Below the pieces are notes generated by a model that was not told where the DNA came from, did not search any database, and worked only from the letters and a program-made list of their open reading frames with translations. A program made the translations under genes and the position numbers. Shown here piece by piece: positions 32,023 through 38,508 of a stretch of 38,508 bases of DNA. How positions within the stretch are numbered: the first letter of the stretch is position 1; every line of letters begins with the position of its first letter. The DNA is taken from positions 1-38,508 of the forward strand of contig JAEFAI010000024.1 of NCBI GenBank assembly GCA_016291185.1, in the 5' to 3' direction. This DNA is from Bacteroidales bacterium. Lineage in GTDB: Bacteria; Bacteroidota; Bacteroidia; Bacteroidales; UBA932.

Positions 32023-32703
32023 ATGAAACGCATTCTGTTGATCATGACCCTGCTGCTCGCGGGCTTCGCCGCGTGGGCAGGGGAGCCGTATTGTTGCACA
32101 ACTCCCGGCCGCACGCTCGTATACGAGCGGACCAAGGCGAACGGCCGCTTCGAGCGGACCGTCACGATGGAATACACCACCGTCCGCCGGAGCGGTTCCG
32201 CGCGCCTGGTGGACTGCATCCTCACGGTGCGCGGCCCCGGCGGAAGAGAGCTCTACGGCGGCCCCTCGAAGCAGACCACCGTCGTCACCGGCAACGGCAC
32301 GGTGGAGCAGAACCTGGCGGAGTCGCTCCGCACGGTGCTGCACAACATGTTCCCGGGCGCTTCGCAGAGCGCTGAGGGCACACCCGCCATCCTGCCGGCC
32401 GACATGAAGCCGGGCGACAAGCTCCCGGACGGCCGCTGCACGGTCAAGACCGGCATCATGACGCACTCTATGGAAATCATCGAGCGGGAAGTGCTCCGCT
32501 ACGAGCGCATCACCGTGCCTGCAGGCACCTTTGACTGCGTCGTGGTGCGCGAGCGCAAGATCGAGCGCGGCATCGGCCTCGGCCGGGACACCGTTTGCGA
32601 GAACTGGTACGCGCCGGGCATCGGCCCCGTCCGCCACGACTCCTATAATTATAATAATGGCAAGCCCACCTTCGGTGCGAGCGAAGTCCTGAAAAAGTAT
32701 TAA
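32023..32703 (+). CDS. TapB/DUF3108-like exported protein
   Basis: The 226-residue protein has a clear signal peptide (MKRILLIMTLLLAGFAAWA). The rest has the DUF3108/TapB look: alternating strands GRTLVYERTKANGRFERTVTMEYTTV, a central DMKPGDKLPDG, then RYERITVPAGTFDCVVVRERKIE and the C-terminal hallmark ENWYAPGIGPVRHDSYNYNNGK. This fold is a periplasmic beta-sandwich of unknown biochemical role. I chose ATG 32023 because an upstream in-frame ATG at 31963 lies inside the preceding terminator. Its stop TAA forms the first bases of the next gene's -7 box, so the next gene has its own promoter here. Confidence 0.78.
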   Translation: MKRILLIMTLLLAGFAAWAGEPYCCTTPGRTLVYERTKANGRFERTVTMEYTTVRRSGSARLVDCILTVRGPGGRELYGGPSKQTTVVTGNGTVEQNLAESLRTVLHNMFPGASQSAEGTPAILPADMKPGDKLPDGRCTVKTGIMTHSMEIIEREVLRYERITVPAGTFDCVVVRERKIERGIGLGRDTVCENWYAPGIGPVRHDSYNYNNGKPTFGASEVLKKY

Positions 32704-32708
32704 CTTTG
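32701..32708 (+). promoter_or_regulatory. -7 box overlapping a stop codon, before the YjbH-like gene
   Basis: TAACTTTG matches TAnnTTTG exactly; its first three bases are the stop codon of the TapB-like gene. It ends 6 nt before ATG 32715, so a leaderless transcript is expected. Confidence 0.55.
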
Positions 32709-32714
32709 CAGGAT

Positions 32715-33998
32715 ATGAGAATGTTCCATCGTCTCCTGGTCCTCCTGCCGCTGCTGACGCCGCTCGCGTCGGCGGCCCAGGCCCCGTCCGACACCCTCTC
32801 GCTTGGGGAGTCGCGCGTCGAGGCGGCGGCCCGCCACCTGGTGGAAGCGGGTTTCACGAACGTGCGCGCCGTGGAGACGGCGTCCTTCACGGCCTTCACC
32901 GTGGAGAACGACTACTACAAGCTCCCGGCGGATGGCTTCGCCCGCGCCGTGCAGATTCTGGAAGGCGCCGGCCTCGACGAGTCCAAGCCGATCAAGATCA
33001 TCGGCACTTCCTACAAGGTCCCCGAGGTCACAATCAGCTACAACCCCGCCGAGGGTCGCTGGAATACGACCAAGCGCCTGGACGCTTCCTGGGACGCCGT
33101 TCGCCGGCAGCCGATGCTGAACAACTCCTTCGGCCGGGCGGACATCTCTGTCTACCCGCAGGTCTCGCTGATGAACCTCATCATCACGCAGGTGTACCAG
33201 TCGCTCTGGCAGCTCAGCCCGGCGCTCGAAATTCCGCTCTGGCCGGGCGCCAAATTCACCTACCAGGTGAAGATCCCCGTCGTGAACGACGGCTACGGCG
33301 TTACGGAAGGCGTGCCGCATCCGGGCTTCATTACGCTCTCGCAGCGCTTCCGCGACCCCTGGAACCTGAACATCTTCGGCAAGGCCACGCTGGGCATCTT
33401 CAATTCCAACTACATGGGAGGCATGCTGGAGCTGGCCTACTGGTTCCCCAACGAGCGCTTCTGGGTGGATGCGAAACTGGGCTACCTGGACCAGGTGCGC
33501 TTCGGCCCCTCGGTCGTCGCCTCCGGCGGCGTCCGCAAGAAGGGCCCGCTTCCCGAGTGGCTGGTCGGCTTCTGGTTCCACCCCAACGCCACGCCCAACT
33601 GGCGCTTCATCTGGAATGTCGCGGCCAATTACTACTGTCCTGCCCTGCAGACGCAGTTCACTTTGCGGTTCGAGCGCTACCTGCTGCGCGACTATGGCTT
33701 CAAGTTCGAGATGATCAGGCACTTCCGCCACTGTTCGATCGGTTTCTACGCCATGAAGGGCTTTGACAAGGCCGCCCACACCAATGGCGGATTCCGTTTT
33801 CAGATCGCCCTGCCGCCTTACCGCAACCGCCGCTACGGCTATGTCCCCCGGATCACGACCTCCGGCCAGATGGGCATGAGCTACAATGCGAACAATGAGC
33901 AGTATTATTATAAGGAGACCCGTTCAGAGGCTTCTGACAACATCATGTCGAAGAATTACTATAATCCTTATTATATAAATGCAGCGCTCAACCGATAA
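32715..33998 (+). CDS. YjbH-like outer membrane protein, exopolysaccharide-associated
   Basis: The 427-residue protein starts MRMFHRLLVLLPLLTPLASAAQA (signal peptide); ATG 32721 two codons later is an alternative. A small N-terminal part (ESRVEAAARHLVEAGFTNVRAVETASFTAFTVENDYYKLP, then ILEGAGLDESKPIKII) precedes a barrel with YjbH hallmarks: VSLMNLIITQVYQSLWQLSPALE, FITLSQRFRDPWNLNIFGKATLG, WFPNERFWVDAKLGYLDQ, FGFRFQIALPPYRNRRYGYVPRITTSGQM. YjbH proteins are linked to exopolysaccharide export or synthesis in Gram-negative bacteria. No polysaccharide genes are near, so its role here is open. The C-terminus is Asn/Tyr rich (MSKNYYNPYYINAALNR). Confidence 0.78.
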   Translation: MRMFHRLLVLLPLLTPLASAAQAPSDTLSLGESRVEAAARHLVEAGFTNVRAVETASFTAFTVENDYYKLPADGFARAVQILEGAGLDESKPIKIIGTSYKVPEVTISYNPAEGRWNTTKRLDASWDAVRRQPMLNNSFGRADISVYPQVSLMNLIITQVYQSLWQLSPALEIPLWPGAKFTYQVKIPVVNDGYGVTEGVPHPGFITLSQRFRDPWNLNIFGKATLGIFNSNYMGGMLELAYWFPNERFWVDAKLGYLDQVRFGPSVVASGGVRKKGPLPEWLVGFWFHPNATPNWRFIWNVAANYYCPALQTQFTLRFERYLLRDYGFKFEMIRHFRHCSIGFYAMKGFDKAAHTNGGFRFQIALPPYRNRRYGYVPRITTSGQMGMSYNANNEQYYYKETRSEASDNIMSKNYYNPYYINAALNR

Positions 33999-34014
33999 AT
34001 TTCGGTCATTTTTT
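33991..34014 (+). terminator. Weak terminator spanning the YjbH-like stop codon
   Basis: ACCGA (33991-33995) and TCGGT (34002-34006) pair across the TAA stop, and TTTTTT follows at 34009-34014. The stem is only 5 bp. Confidence 0.4.
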
Positions 34015-34021
34015 AAAATAA

Positions 34022-34053
34022 TTTGTTTATTTCCATTTTTAGTTGTACCTTTG
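34022..34053 (+). promoter_or_regulatory. Full Bacteroidota promoter for the His-tailed lipoprotein/OmpA operon
   Basis: TTTG (34022-34025), a 20-nt spacer, TACCTTTG (34046-34053): consensus at ideal spacing. The leader would be about 80 nt before ATG 34141 and is AT-rich near the start codon. Confidence 0.75.
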
Positions 34054-34140
34054 TCGGCTGGAGAGTGCTATGTCCTGACGTGACGTGCGTTTTCCCACAG
34101 GTTAGAAATTAGTTTAATGTTTAATATTTATTTTAAAGAA

Positions 34141-35097
34141 ATGAAAAAGTTTTTTTCACTCATTGCGTTAGTTGGTGTATTCGCCGCTTGCGAGCCTGAG
34201 AATCTTCAGACCGCGTTTAACGTGAATGACGCCACCGCTACGGTCAACGAGACGGTCCTCTGCGCCGCTCCTGATTTCGATCCGTCGGCCGTGACTGTCA
34301 CCTATGGCTGGTCCGTTGGTACCGGCTTCTCGACCAAGTCCATCACGGGTAACCCCTCCATCCCTGCCGGTACCGTTACGGTGACCGCTCACTACAAGGG
34401 TTCTACCGCTTCCACGACTGTTTCCTTCCCGCAGATCTTCGCCGGTATGGACGCTGTCCTTACCGCTACCGTTATCCTTCCGTACAACGCCGGTGGTTAT
34501 GTCATCGACTACGAGTATGGCGACACTGAGGTTTATGACGTGGAGGTCCTTGGTCTCCAGGCTGCCGCCCATGGCCACGGCTATGGCGTCGCCCAGGAGG
34601 TTGAGTTCGAAGGTGAGAAGTTCAAGGTTTGGATGATGGAGAACGCTACCGAGTTCATCCTCGAGGACAGCTACAGCTGGTTAATCCCCGATGGTTACGA
34701 GCTGGGTGATTTCGAGCTGCTCAACGATGATTTCTCTCTTGAGAGCGCTCTCATGTTCGCCTACTTCGCTGAGGACTCCGGAATCGATTTCGAAGAGGAG
34801 TCCTATGATTTCTCCGTCGGTGCCTGGTCCCTCTACGAAGTGATCAACCCGGTGGTCACCTATGTGACCCCGATTATCGTCACCGCTACCCCGGAAGAGG
34901 GTTCCAACAACCCGGAGATCGGTCCTGTGGCCTCGTTCAACATGTATGAGCTCTACGCTGCCTGCGGTGTCGTCGAGATGGCTCACCCGGATCACAAAGC
35001 CCACTATGTGCCGCACTCCGGTCACTACACCCACGATGGTCACGCCCTCCACGGTGACAACAACAACGCCGGTGGTGGTATCATCACTGCTGAGTAA
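34141..35097 (+). CDS. Lipoprotein with His-rich C-terminal tail (paralog 1)
   Basis: The 318-residue protein has lipobox VFAAC (Cys17), then PENLQTAFNV. Ig-like beta-rich sequence follows (VTVTYGWSVGTGFSTKSITG, GTVTVTAHYKGSTASTTVSFPQI), then an acidic region (LGDFELLNDDFSLESALMFAYFAEDSGIDFEEESYDF). The end holds His-spaced repeats (HPDHKAHYVPHSGHYTHDGH) and the motif NNAGGGIITAE. I chose ATG 34141 because MKKFFSLIALVGVF begins a proper signal. Codon use is strongly biased to GCT, GGT and TCC-type codons, as in susC and ompA, suggesting high expression. It resembles uncharacterised Bacteroides lipoproteins (possibly DUF3869). The His tail might bind Zn, Cu or Ni (inference). ompA follows after 45 nt. 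Confidence 0.75.
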   Translation: MKKFFSLIALVGVFAACEPENLQTAFNVNDATATVNETVLCAAPDFDPSAVTVTYGWSVGTGFSTKSITGNPSIPAGTVTVTAHYKGSTASTTVSFPQIFAGMDAVLTATVILPYNAGGYVIDYEYGDTEVYDVEVLGLQAAAHGHGYGVAQEVEFEGEKFKVWMMENATEFILEDSYSWLIPDGYELGDFELLNDDFSLESALMFAYFAEDSGIDFEEESYDFSVGAWSLYEVINPVVTYVTPIIVTATPEEGSNNPEIGPVASFNMYELYAACGVVEMAHPDHKAHYVPHSGHYTHDGHALHGDNNNAGGGIITAE

Positions 35098-35142
35098 TCC
35101 GTCACGCAATCCTTTGTATAACGAAATTTAAAATTTACAGAT

Positions 35143-36306
35143 ATGAAACTCAAAGCTCTCGCACTGTCTATCGCTCTCGCAGCCGGCATGTTCGCTGCGA
35201 ACGCTCAGACTGCTTACAAGGGGAATGACGTTTTCGTCGGCATCGGTGGCGGTATCATCTCCGTCTACAACGGTGGCTTCAACACCCCTAACGTGTACGG
35301 CAACATCATGGTCGGTAAGTATATCACGCCGGTCTGGGGTGTCCGTGCTGTCATCGGCGGTCCTTTCCAGACCCTCGATCAGAAGGCGGGCAACGCTTAC
35401 GATCAGCAGGGTGGTCTCCTGATCCCCCGCGGCTTCCAGAACCAGCTCTTCGGTGAGTTGAATCTCGATGCGATGATCAACTTCAGCAACATCTTCGCTA
35501 AGGATCTTGCCAAGTTCGATGTGTACGCTTTCCTCGGTCCGACCGTGAACTTCTCCAAAGAGAATTCCGTGTTCTCTAACACCGCTCTTCAGGACGCTGT
35601 CTTCGTTCGCGTGAATGAGAGCAACGCCTTCAAGGCCCGCTTTGGTGCGACCGCCGGTCTCGGCCTCGGTTACAACATCACCAACGCTTTCGAGCTCGCT
35701 CTCGAGGGTCGTTTCGGCATCACCCCGTCCATCTTCGGCGACGCTTCCCAGTATCGCAAGGGTGAGGGTACCGGCCGCGTGACCCTGAACGCCATCTGGA
35801 CCATCGGTGGCAAGCATGGCAAGTTCGCCCGCGCTGCTGCCGCTGCCGCTGCTGCCGGCTACCTCTCCAAGGAGGCTGCTGACGCTCTGGCCCGCGAGTA
35901 CGCTGAGAAGAACCCGAAGATCATCGAGAAGGTGGTCGAGAAGGAGGTCATCAAGGAGGTCGAGAAGCTCGTCAACAAGGAGATCCCCGCTTCCACCGCT
36001 GTCTTCTTCGATATCAACAAGGCTGTCCTCACCCAGAAGGACAAGGCTCGCCTGCAGATCTATGCTGACGAGATCAAGGGTGTTGATGCCAAGTTCGTCG
36101 TCGCCGGTTATGCTGACAAGAAGACGGGTAGCGCCAAGCGCAACCAGACCCTCTCCGAGCAGCGTGCCAAGGCCGTGTTCGACTTCCTCGTGTCCCAGGG
36201 CGTTCCTGCCAGCAAGCTCGAGACTGTCGCCTACGGTGGTGTCGATCCGCTCTTCTTCAACAACGATGTGCTGAGCCGCACCGTTATCATCAAGCCGAAG
36301 AATTAA
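35143..36306 (+). CDS. OmpA-family outer membrane protein
   Basis: The 387-residue protein has a signal peptide (MKLKALALSIALAAGMFAANA) and a barrel of about 200 residues (DVFVGIGGGIISVYN, NVYGNIMVGKYITPVWGVRAVIGG, FDVYAFLGPTVNFS, FGATAGLGLGYNITNAFELALEGRFG). An Ala-rich linker with a charged helix follows (KVVEKEVIKEVEKLVNKE). The C-terminal OmpA domain has STAVFFDINKAVLTQKDKARL and VAGYADKKTGSAKRNQTLSEQRAKAV, which bind peptidoglycan. It tethers the outer membrane to the cell wall. It is in an operon with the preceding lipoprotein and shares its strong codon bias, as expected for an abundant OmpA. A strong terminator follows. Confidence 0.95.
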   Translation: MKLKALALSIALAAGMFAANAQTAYKGNDVFVGIGGGIISVYNGGFNTPNVYGNIMVGKYITPVWGVRAVIGGPFQTLDQKAGNAYDQQGGLLIPRGFQNQLFGELNLDAMINFSNIFAKDLAKFDVYAFLGPTVNFSKENSVFSNTALQDAVFVRVNESNAFKARFGATAGLGLGYNITNAFELALEGRFGITPSIFGDASQYRKGEGTGRVTLNAIWTIGGKHGKFARAAAAAAAAGYLSKEAADALAREYAEKNPKIIEKVVEKEVIKEVEKLVNKEIPASTAVFFDINKAVLTQKDKARLQIYADEIKGVDAKFVVAGYADKKTGSAKRNQTLSEQRAKAVFDFLVSQGVPASKLETVAYGGVDPLFFNNDVLSRTVIIKPKN

Positions 36307-36336
36307 TTAATTCTTTAGATAAATATTACTCTCCCG

Positions 36337-36374
36337 GAGAACCCGCAACCTCGGTTGCGGGTTCTCTTTTTTTT
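36337..36374 (+). terminator. Strong terminator after ompA
   Basis: GAGAACCCGCAACC (36337-36350) pairs with GGTTGCGGGTTCTC (36353-36366) and is followed by eight T residues. Confidence 0.95.
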
Positions 36375-36376
36375 CG

Positions 36377-36384
36377 TATCTTCG
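36377..36384 (+). promoter_or_regulatory. -7-like box before the second His-tailed lipoprotein gene
   Basis: TATCTTCG, one base from TAnnTTTG and identical to the box before the HD-domain gene. It overlaps the end of the ompA terminator T-run by proximity and gives a leader of about 25 nt to ATG 36416. Confidence 0.4.
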
Positions 36385-36415
36385 CATATTGTAACAGAAC
36401 ATAACCACGTTTATT

Positions 36416-37429
36416 ATGAGAAAGTGTATTGCATTCCTGCTACTGGCTGCTTTGTTTGTCGCCTGTACGCCCGAGTCGCTTGAATCAGCATTCACCGTGA
36501 AAGGTGCTTCCGGTAACATCACCGTCGACGTCTTCCGTCTGGACGGAGCCGTTTTTACCGATGAATTTGTGATTTCCGGTTTTGAGACGCTGCCCGGTTC
36601 TACGGTATCTTACAGCGAGGGCCAGGCCGTCATCTCCTTCCAGGCTGCCGAAGGCGAAGCCGTCAAACAGACTTCGCTTACCCTGACGGTCAGCGGCACG
36701 ACCATTCTCAAGTCCAAGACCTTCCCCGTGATTGTCCCGACGACCTTCGCCGGCGGTCATTCGGAGGTGGCTTCCGAGGTGATGGTCGGAGAGCTAGTCG
36801 ATAACTATTATATTGATACGGCGACCATCTATGGCGAAGGTGATGAACTTCAGTTGAACTTCGGCTATCTGTATAATACTCACTATTCAACCTATGCTTA
36901 CAGCTATTCTGAGTATGATGATTATTGGGAACGTGATATTCCTATCAATACCTGGTATGTGAATGATTCCGATCTGCTTCTTTTCGGCCAGGTGGACGTT
37001 GACGGCGTTTATGGGCACATCGGCGGCGAAACCACGATCGTGAAGAAAGTGAGCGGTTTCGAAAAATATTACGATGCTTTTGCGGCCAGGATAGAAAAGG
37101 ATAAAATTTATAAGTACCAGAGAACAGAGGATTTCACCGTGTCTGCCTGGGCTATGTGGAACTTTGTCTTTATTAATCAGCGTTGGACGGTACATCACTT
37201 TCTTTATGCATTTCCGCGGGATTCTTTCGATCCGACACGTGAGATTACTGCCCAGGATATTGAACCTGCGATGATTCTTGCCCAGGGGACTTGGACGGAC
37301 ATCGACTTCGATTATTTCGAGATAGAACTTCCTTATCCCGAGATGCCGGCACATGCGCACTATGAGGAAGGCCATGGCCACGGACACGGCGGGGACAACG
37401 CCGGCGGCGGTATCATCGTGAGCGAATAG
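36416..37429 (+). CDS. Lipoprotein with His-rich C-terminal tail (paralog 2)
   Basis: The 337-residue protein is a diverged paralog of the lipoprotein before ompA. The start aligns closely: lipobox ALFVAC (Cys17), then TPESLESAFTV against EPENLQTAFNV in paralog 1. An Ig-like beta domain follows (GNITVDVFRLDGA... QTSLTLTVSGTTILKSKTFPVI), then an aromatic, acidic middle (YLYNTHYSTYAYSYSEYDDYW). The tail is HAHYEEGHGHGHGGDNAGGGIIVSE-like, with HGHGHGG and NAGGGII. It lacks the strong GGT/GCT codon bias of paralog 1 and has more AT-rich codons in its middle, so it is probably less expressed. It has its own promoter after the ompA terminator. Confidence 0.72.
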   Translation: MRKCIAFLLLAALFVACTPESLESAFTVKGASGNITVDVFRLDGAVFTDEFVISGFETLPGSTVSYSEGQAVISFQAAEGEAVKQTSLTLTVSGTTILKSKTFPVIVPTTFAGGHSEVASEVMVGELVDNYYIDTATIYGEGDELQLNFGYLYNTHYSTYAYSYSEYDDYWERDIPINTWYVNDSDLLLFGQVDVDGVYGHIGGETTIVKKVSGFEKYYDAFAARIEKDKIYKYQRTEDFTVSAWAMWNFVFINQRWTVHHFLYAFPRDSFDPTREITAQDIEPAMILAQGTWTDIDFDYFEIELPYPEMPAHAHYEEGHGHGHGGDNAGGGIIVSE

Positions 37430-37455
37430 CTCTTGATGATTTGACGAAATTTTAT

Positions 37456-37463
37456 TATATTTG
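37456..37463 (+). promoter_or_regulatory. -7 box for the zapA cluster
   Basis: TATATTTG matches TAnnTTTG exactly, 27 nt before ATG 37491. A TTTG at 37440-37443 is too close to be the usual -33 element. Confidence 0.55.
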
Positions 37464-37490
37464 CGTATTGTATGTTAGGTATCGTCTGCG

Positions 37491-37760
37491 ATGCTCGAAG
37501 ATGTCAAGTCAAATATCGCCAAGTTGATTGCGCTATACGAGGCCGAAAGGCAGCGGGCGGACACACTTGCCGGGAAGCTGGCCGCGAGCGAGGAGAAGAA
37601 CCTGAAGTACAAGGAGCAGATTGCTGATTTGAACCAACAGATAGACAATCTCGACCTGCTGCGAGCTTTCCAGGCCGCCGGCGACCCTGCGGAGTCCAAG
37701 GCCCGGATCGATCGGCTGATCCACGAGATTGACAAATGCATAAAGCTGCTGGAGAACTGA
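37491..37760 (+). CDS. Small coiled-coil protein upstream of zapA
   Basis: The 89-residue cytoplasmic protein is almost entirely a coiled coil (VKSNIAKLIALYEAERQRAD, LAASEEKNLKYKEQIADLN, LDLLRAFQAAGDPAESKARIDRLIHEIDKCIKLLEN). There is no signal or membrane segment. It ends 1 nt before the zapA ATG, so the pair is tightly coupled. Small coiled-coil genes in this position recur next to zapA in Bacteroidota, to my recollection, and may serve like ZapB as a partner of ZapA at the FtsZ ring. That role is an inference from position and shape only. Confidence 0.72.
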   Translation: MLEDVKSNIAKLIALYEAERQRADTLAGKLAASEEKNLKYKEQIADLNQQIDNLDLLRAFQAAGDPAESKARIDRLIHEIDKCIKLLEN

Positions 37761-37761
37761 T

Positions 37762-38052
37762 ATGGCCCAGGACATCACATTGAAAGTTGCGGGCAAGCCG
37801 TATCGCCTCAGTGCCGCCTCTCCCGAGATGGAGCAACTGATGCGCCTTGCGGCCGCCGAGGTTTCCGAGATGGTGACGAAGTTCGACGCCCGGTTCCCGG
37901 ACAGCAGTCCGGAGGACAAGCTGGTCTTCGTGGCGATCCAGGAAGCGGCCGGCAAGCTCTCCGCCCAGAAGAAAATGTCGCGCCTCGTAGAGGAGGTGGA
38001 GACACTTCAGGGGGATGTGGCGACCTATCTGGAAGGTGTAACGAAAAAGTAA
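37762..38052 (+). CDS. zapA: Cell division protein ZapA
   Basis: The 96-residue protein has the ZapA pattern: a beta-strand N-terminus DITLKVAGKPYRLSAASPEMEQLMRLAAAEVSEMV, then the central helix SSPEDKLVFVAIQEAAGKLSAQKK and a C-terminal coiled coil. ZapA binds and bundles FtsZ filaments at midcell. Length is normal for the family. It follows the small coiled-coil gene after 1 nt and is followed immediately by a structured RNA and rny. The zapA-ssrS neighbourhood is known in proteobacteria. Confidence 0.9.
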   Translation: MAQDITLKVAGKPYRLSAASPEMEQLMRLAAAEVSEMVTKFDARFPDSSPEDKLVFVAIQEAAGKLSAQKKMSRLVEEVETLQGDVATYLEGVTKK

Positions 38053-38053
38053 T

Positions 38054-38208
38054 AGCCGTCAGGCCCATCTTCTGAAAACAACAAGTTCTTCGGAACCGGG
38101 TCTACTCGCGCTGAGGAAGGCAAGCCCGCCAGACGGGAAGCCCGATACAGAACGGAGCCCAAAACATAATCAGAGGCTTTCTGAAAGCTCGGCTGACGGC
38201 TTTTTTTT
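38054..38208 (+). ncRNA. Structured RNA downstream of zapA, possibly 6S RNA
   Basis: The ends close on each other: AGCCGTCAG (38054-38062) pairs perfectly with CTGACGGCT (38193-38201), which runs into a T-run (38201-38208). Inside are a UUCG-capped hairpin GTTC-TTCG-GAAC (38085-38096), a CCCG/CGGG hairpin, and a 3'-side hairpin with CTTT/AAAG arms in GAGGCTTTCTGAAAGCTC. A closed rod about 155 nt long with a small hairpin on the 3' side just inside the closing stem fits 6S RNA, which sits after zapA in many proteobacteria. I did not find an unmistakable 6S sequence signature. It could also be a long attenuator-like terminator of zapA. Confidence 0.5.
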
Positions 38209-38210
38209 CA

Positions 38211-38247
38211 TAACAGTATCTGCTCCGCAAGAGAGTGGATACTGTTA
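38211..38247 (+). promoter_or_regulatory. Inverted repeat in the rny leader
   Basis: TAACAGTATC (38211-38220) and GATACTGTTA (38238-38247) are perfect 10-bp arms separated by 17 nt and end 16 nt before ATG 38264. It may be an operator or a leader hairpin acting on rny. Confidence 0.5.
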
Positions 38248-38263
38248 ATTATATATACTAACT

Positions 38264-38508
38264 ATGTTTTTGTACTACATCCTAGCAGCAGTTGCCGGAG
38301 CCGTCCTGGCCCTTGCAATTTATATACTCGTCAGCCGCTCCGCGTCCAAGGGACGCGCGGACGCCATCATCGAGAAGGCGAAGCTCGAGGCCGAAAGCAT
38401 CAAACAGCAGAAGATCCTGCAGGCCAAGGAGAAATTCCTCCAGCTCAAGAGCGAGCACGAGAATTTCGTGAACAACAAGAATAACGAGCTCCGCGAGCGT
38501 GAAAACAA
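38264..38508 (+). CDS. rny: Ribonuclease Y, N-terminal part
   Basis: The gene runs off the right edge; 81 codons are visible. It starts MFLYYILAAVAGAVLALAIYILVSRS, an N-terminal membrane anchor. A long charged coiled coil follows (ADAIIEKAKLEAESIKQQK, LQAKEKFLQLKSEHENFVNNKNNELRERE), as in Bacteroidota RNase Y. The KH and HD catalytic domains lie outside the window. RNase Y is a membrane-bound endoribonuclease that starts mRNA decay. It was chosen on N-terminal pattern and position after zapA and the structured RNA. A 10-bp inverted repeat lies just upstream. Confidence 0.85.
   Translation, partial: MFLYYILAAVAGAVLALAIYILVSRSASKGRADAIIEKAKLEAESIKQQKILQAKEKFLQLKSEHENFVNNKNNELREREN

Noticed and set aside
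38111..38160. Resemblance to RNase P RNA (GAGGAAGG near 38113 and ATACAGAACGG near 38145)
   Set aside because: The whole structured unit is only about 155 nt, far too short for RNase P RNA, and the two stretches do not fit the P4 pairing.
1..38508. tRNA and rRNA genes
   Set aside because: I saw no cloverleaf with a T-loop GTTCGAATC-type core, nor any conserved rRNA stretch, on either strand.

Overview
The window is 38.5 kb of GC-rich chromosomal DNA from a member of the Bacteroidota, most likely order Bacteroidales. The main evidence is a SusC/SusD pair with a hybrid two-component regulator and a GH97 enzyme, repeated Bacteroidota-type promoters (TTTG, about 20 nt, TAnnTTTG), many SPII lipoproteins, and very little Shine-Dalgarno signal. 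I cannot name genus or species; an uncultured GC-rich gut or rumen lineage would fit. Both ends cut genes: glmS on the left and rny on the right.

Layout. 1-4.4 kb: end of glmS, then purC and purB on the plus strand, facing purA across a shared terminator. 4.4-12.6 kb: a tricorn-like S41 protease (minus), a small lipocalin-like lipoprotein, a MATE transporter, and the anaerobic ribonucleotide reductase pair nrdD-nrdG. 12.6-23.7 kb: a compact polysaccharide utilisation locus, with GH97 and a hybrid two-component sensor on the minus strand, divergent from susC-susD. 23.7-24.1 kb: non-coding, holding a candidate minus-strand small RNA. 24.1-29.1 kb: an aminotransferase; a two-gene REP-associated tyrosine transposase (RAYT) cassette bracketed by GTACACAAA palindromes; an HD-domain protein; and a DUF3868/OmpA-like protein. 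29.2-37.4 kb: envelope genes, namely a coiled-coil lipoprotein with a beta-barrel partner, a TapB/DUF3108-like protein, a YjbH-like outer membrane protein, and an OmpA protein flanked by two paralogous His-tailed lipoproteins. 37.5-38.5 kb: a small coiled-coil protein, zapA, a structured RNA (possibly 6S), and the start of rny.

How the genes work together. The purine genes make IMP and AMP. NrdG activates NrdD for anaerobic dNTP synthesis. The locus at 12.6-23.6 kb would sense a glycan (hybrid regulator), import it (SusCD) and cleave an alpha-linked sugar (GH97). The OmpA/lipoprotein cluster and SusCD use a narrow set of favoured codons (GGT, CGT, GCT), which suggests abundant envelope proteins.

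The most interesting items are: the RAYT cassette with a co-translated Myb/SANT-like partner, whose transposase stop codon lies inside a palindrome; the two His-tailed lipoproteins around OmpA; the candidate small RNA beside susD; and an abrupt codon-usage switch inside purC. All functional statements rest on reading the sequence and on remembered family features; no database search was run.
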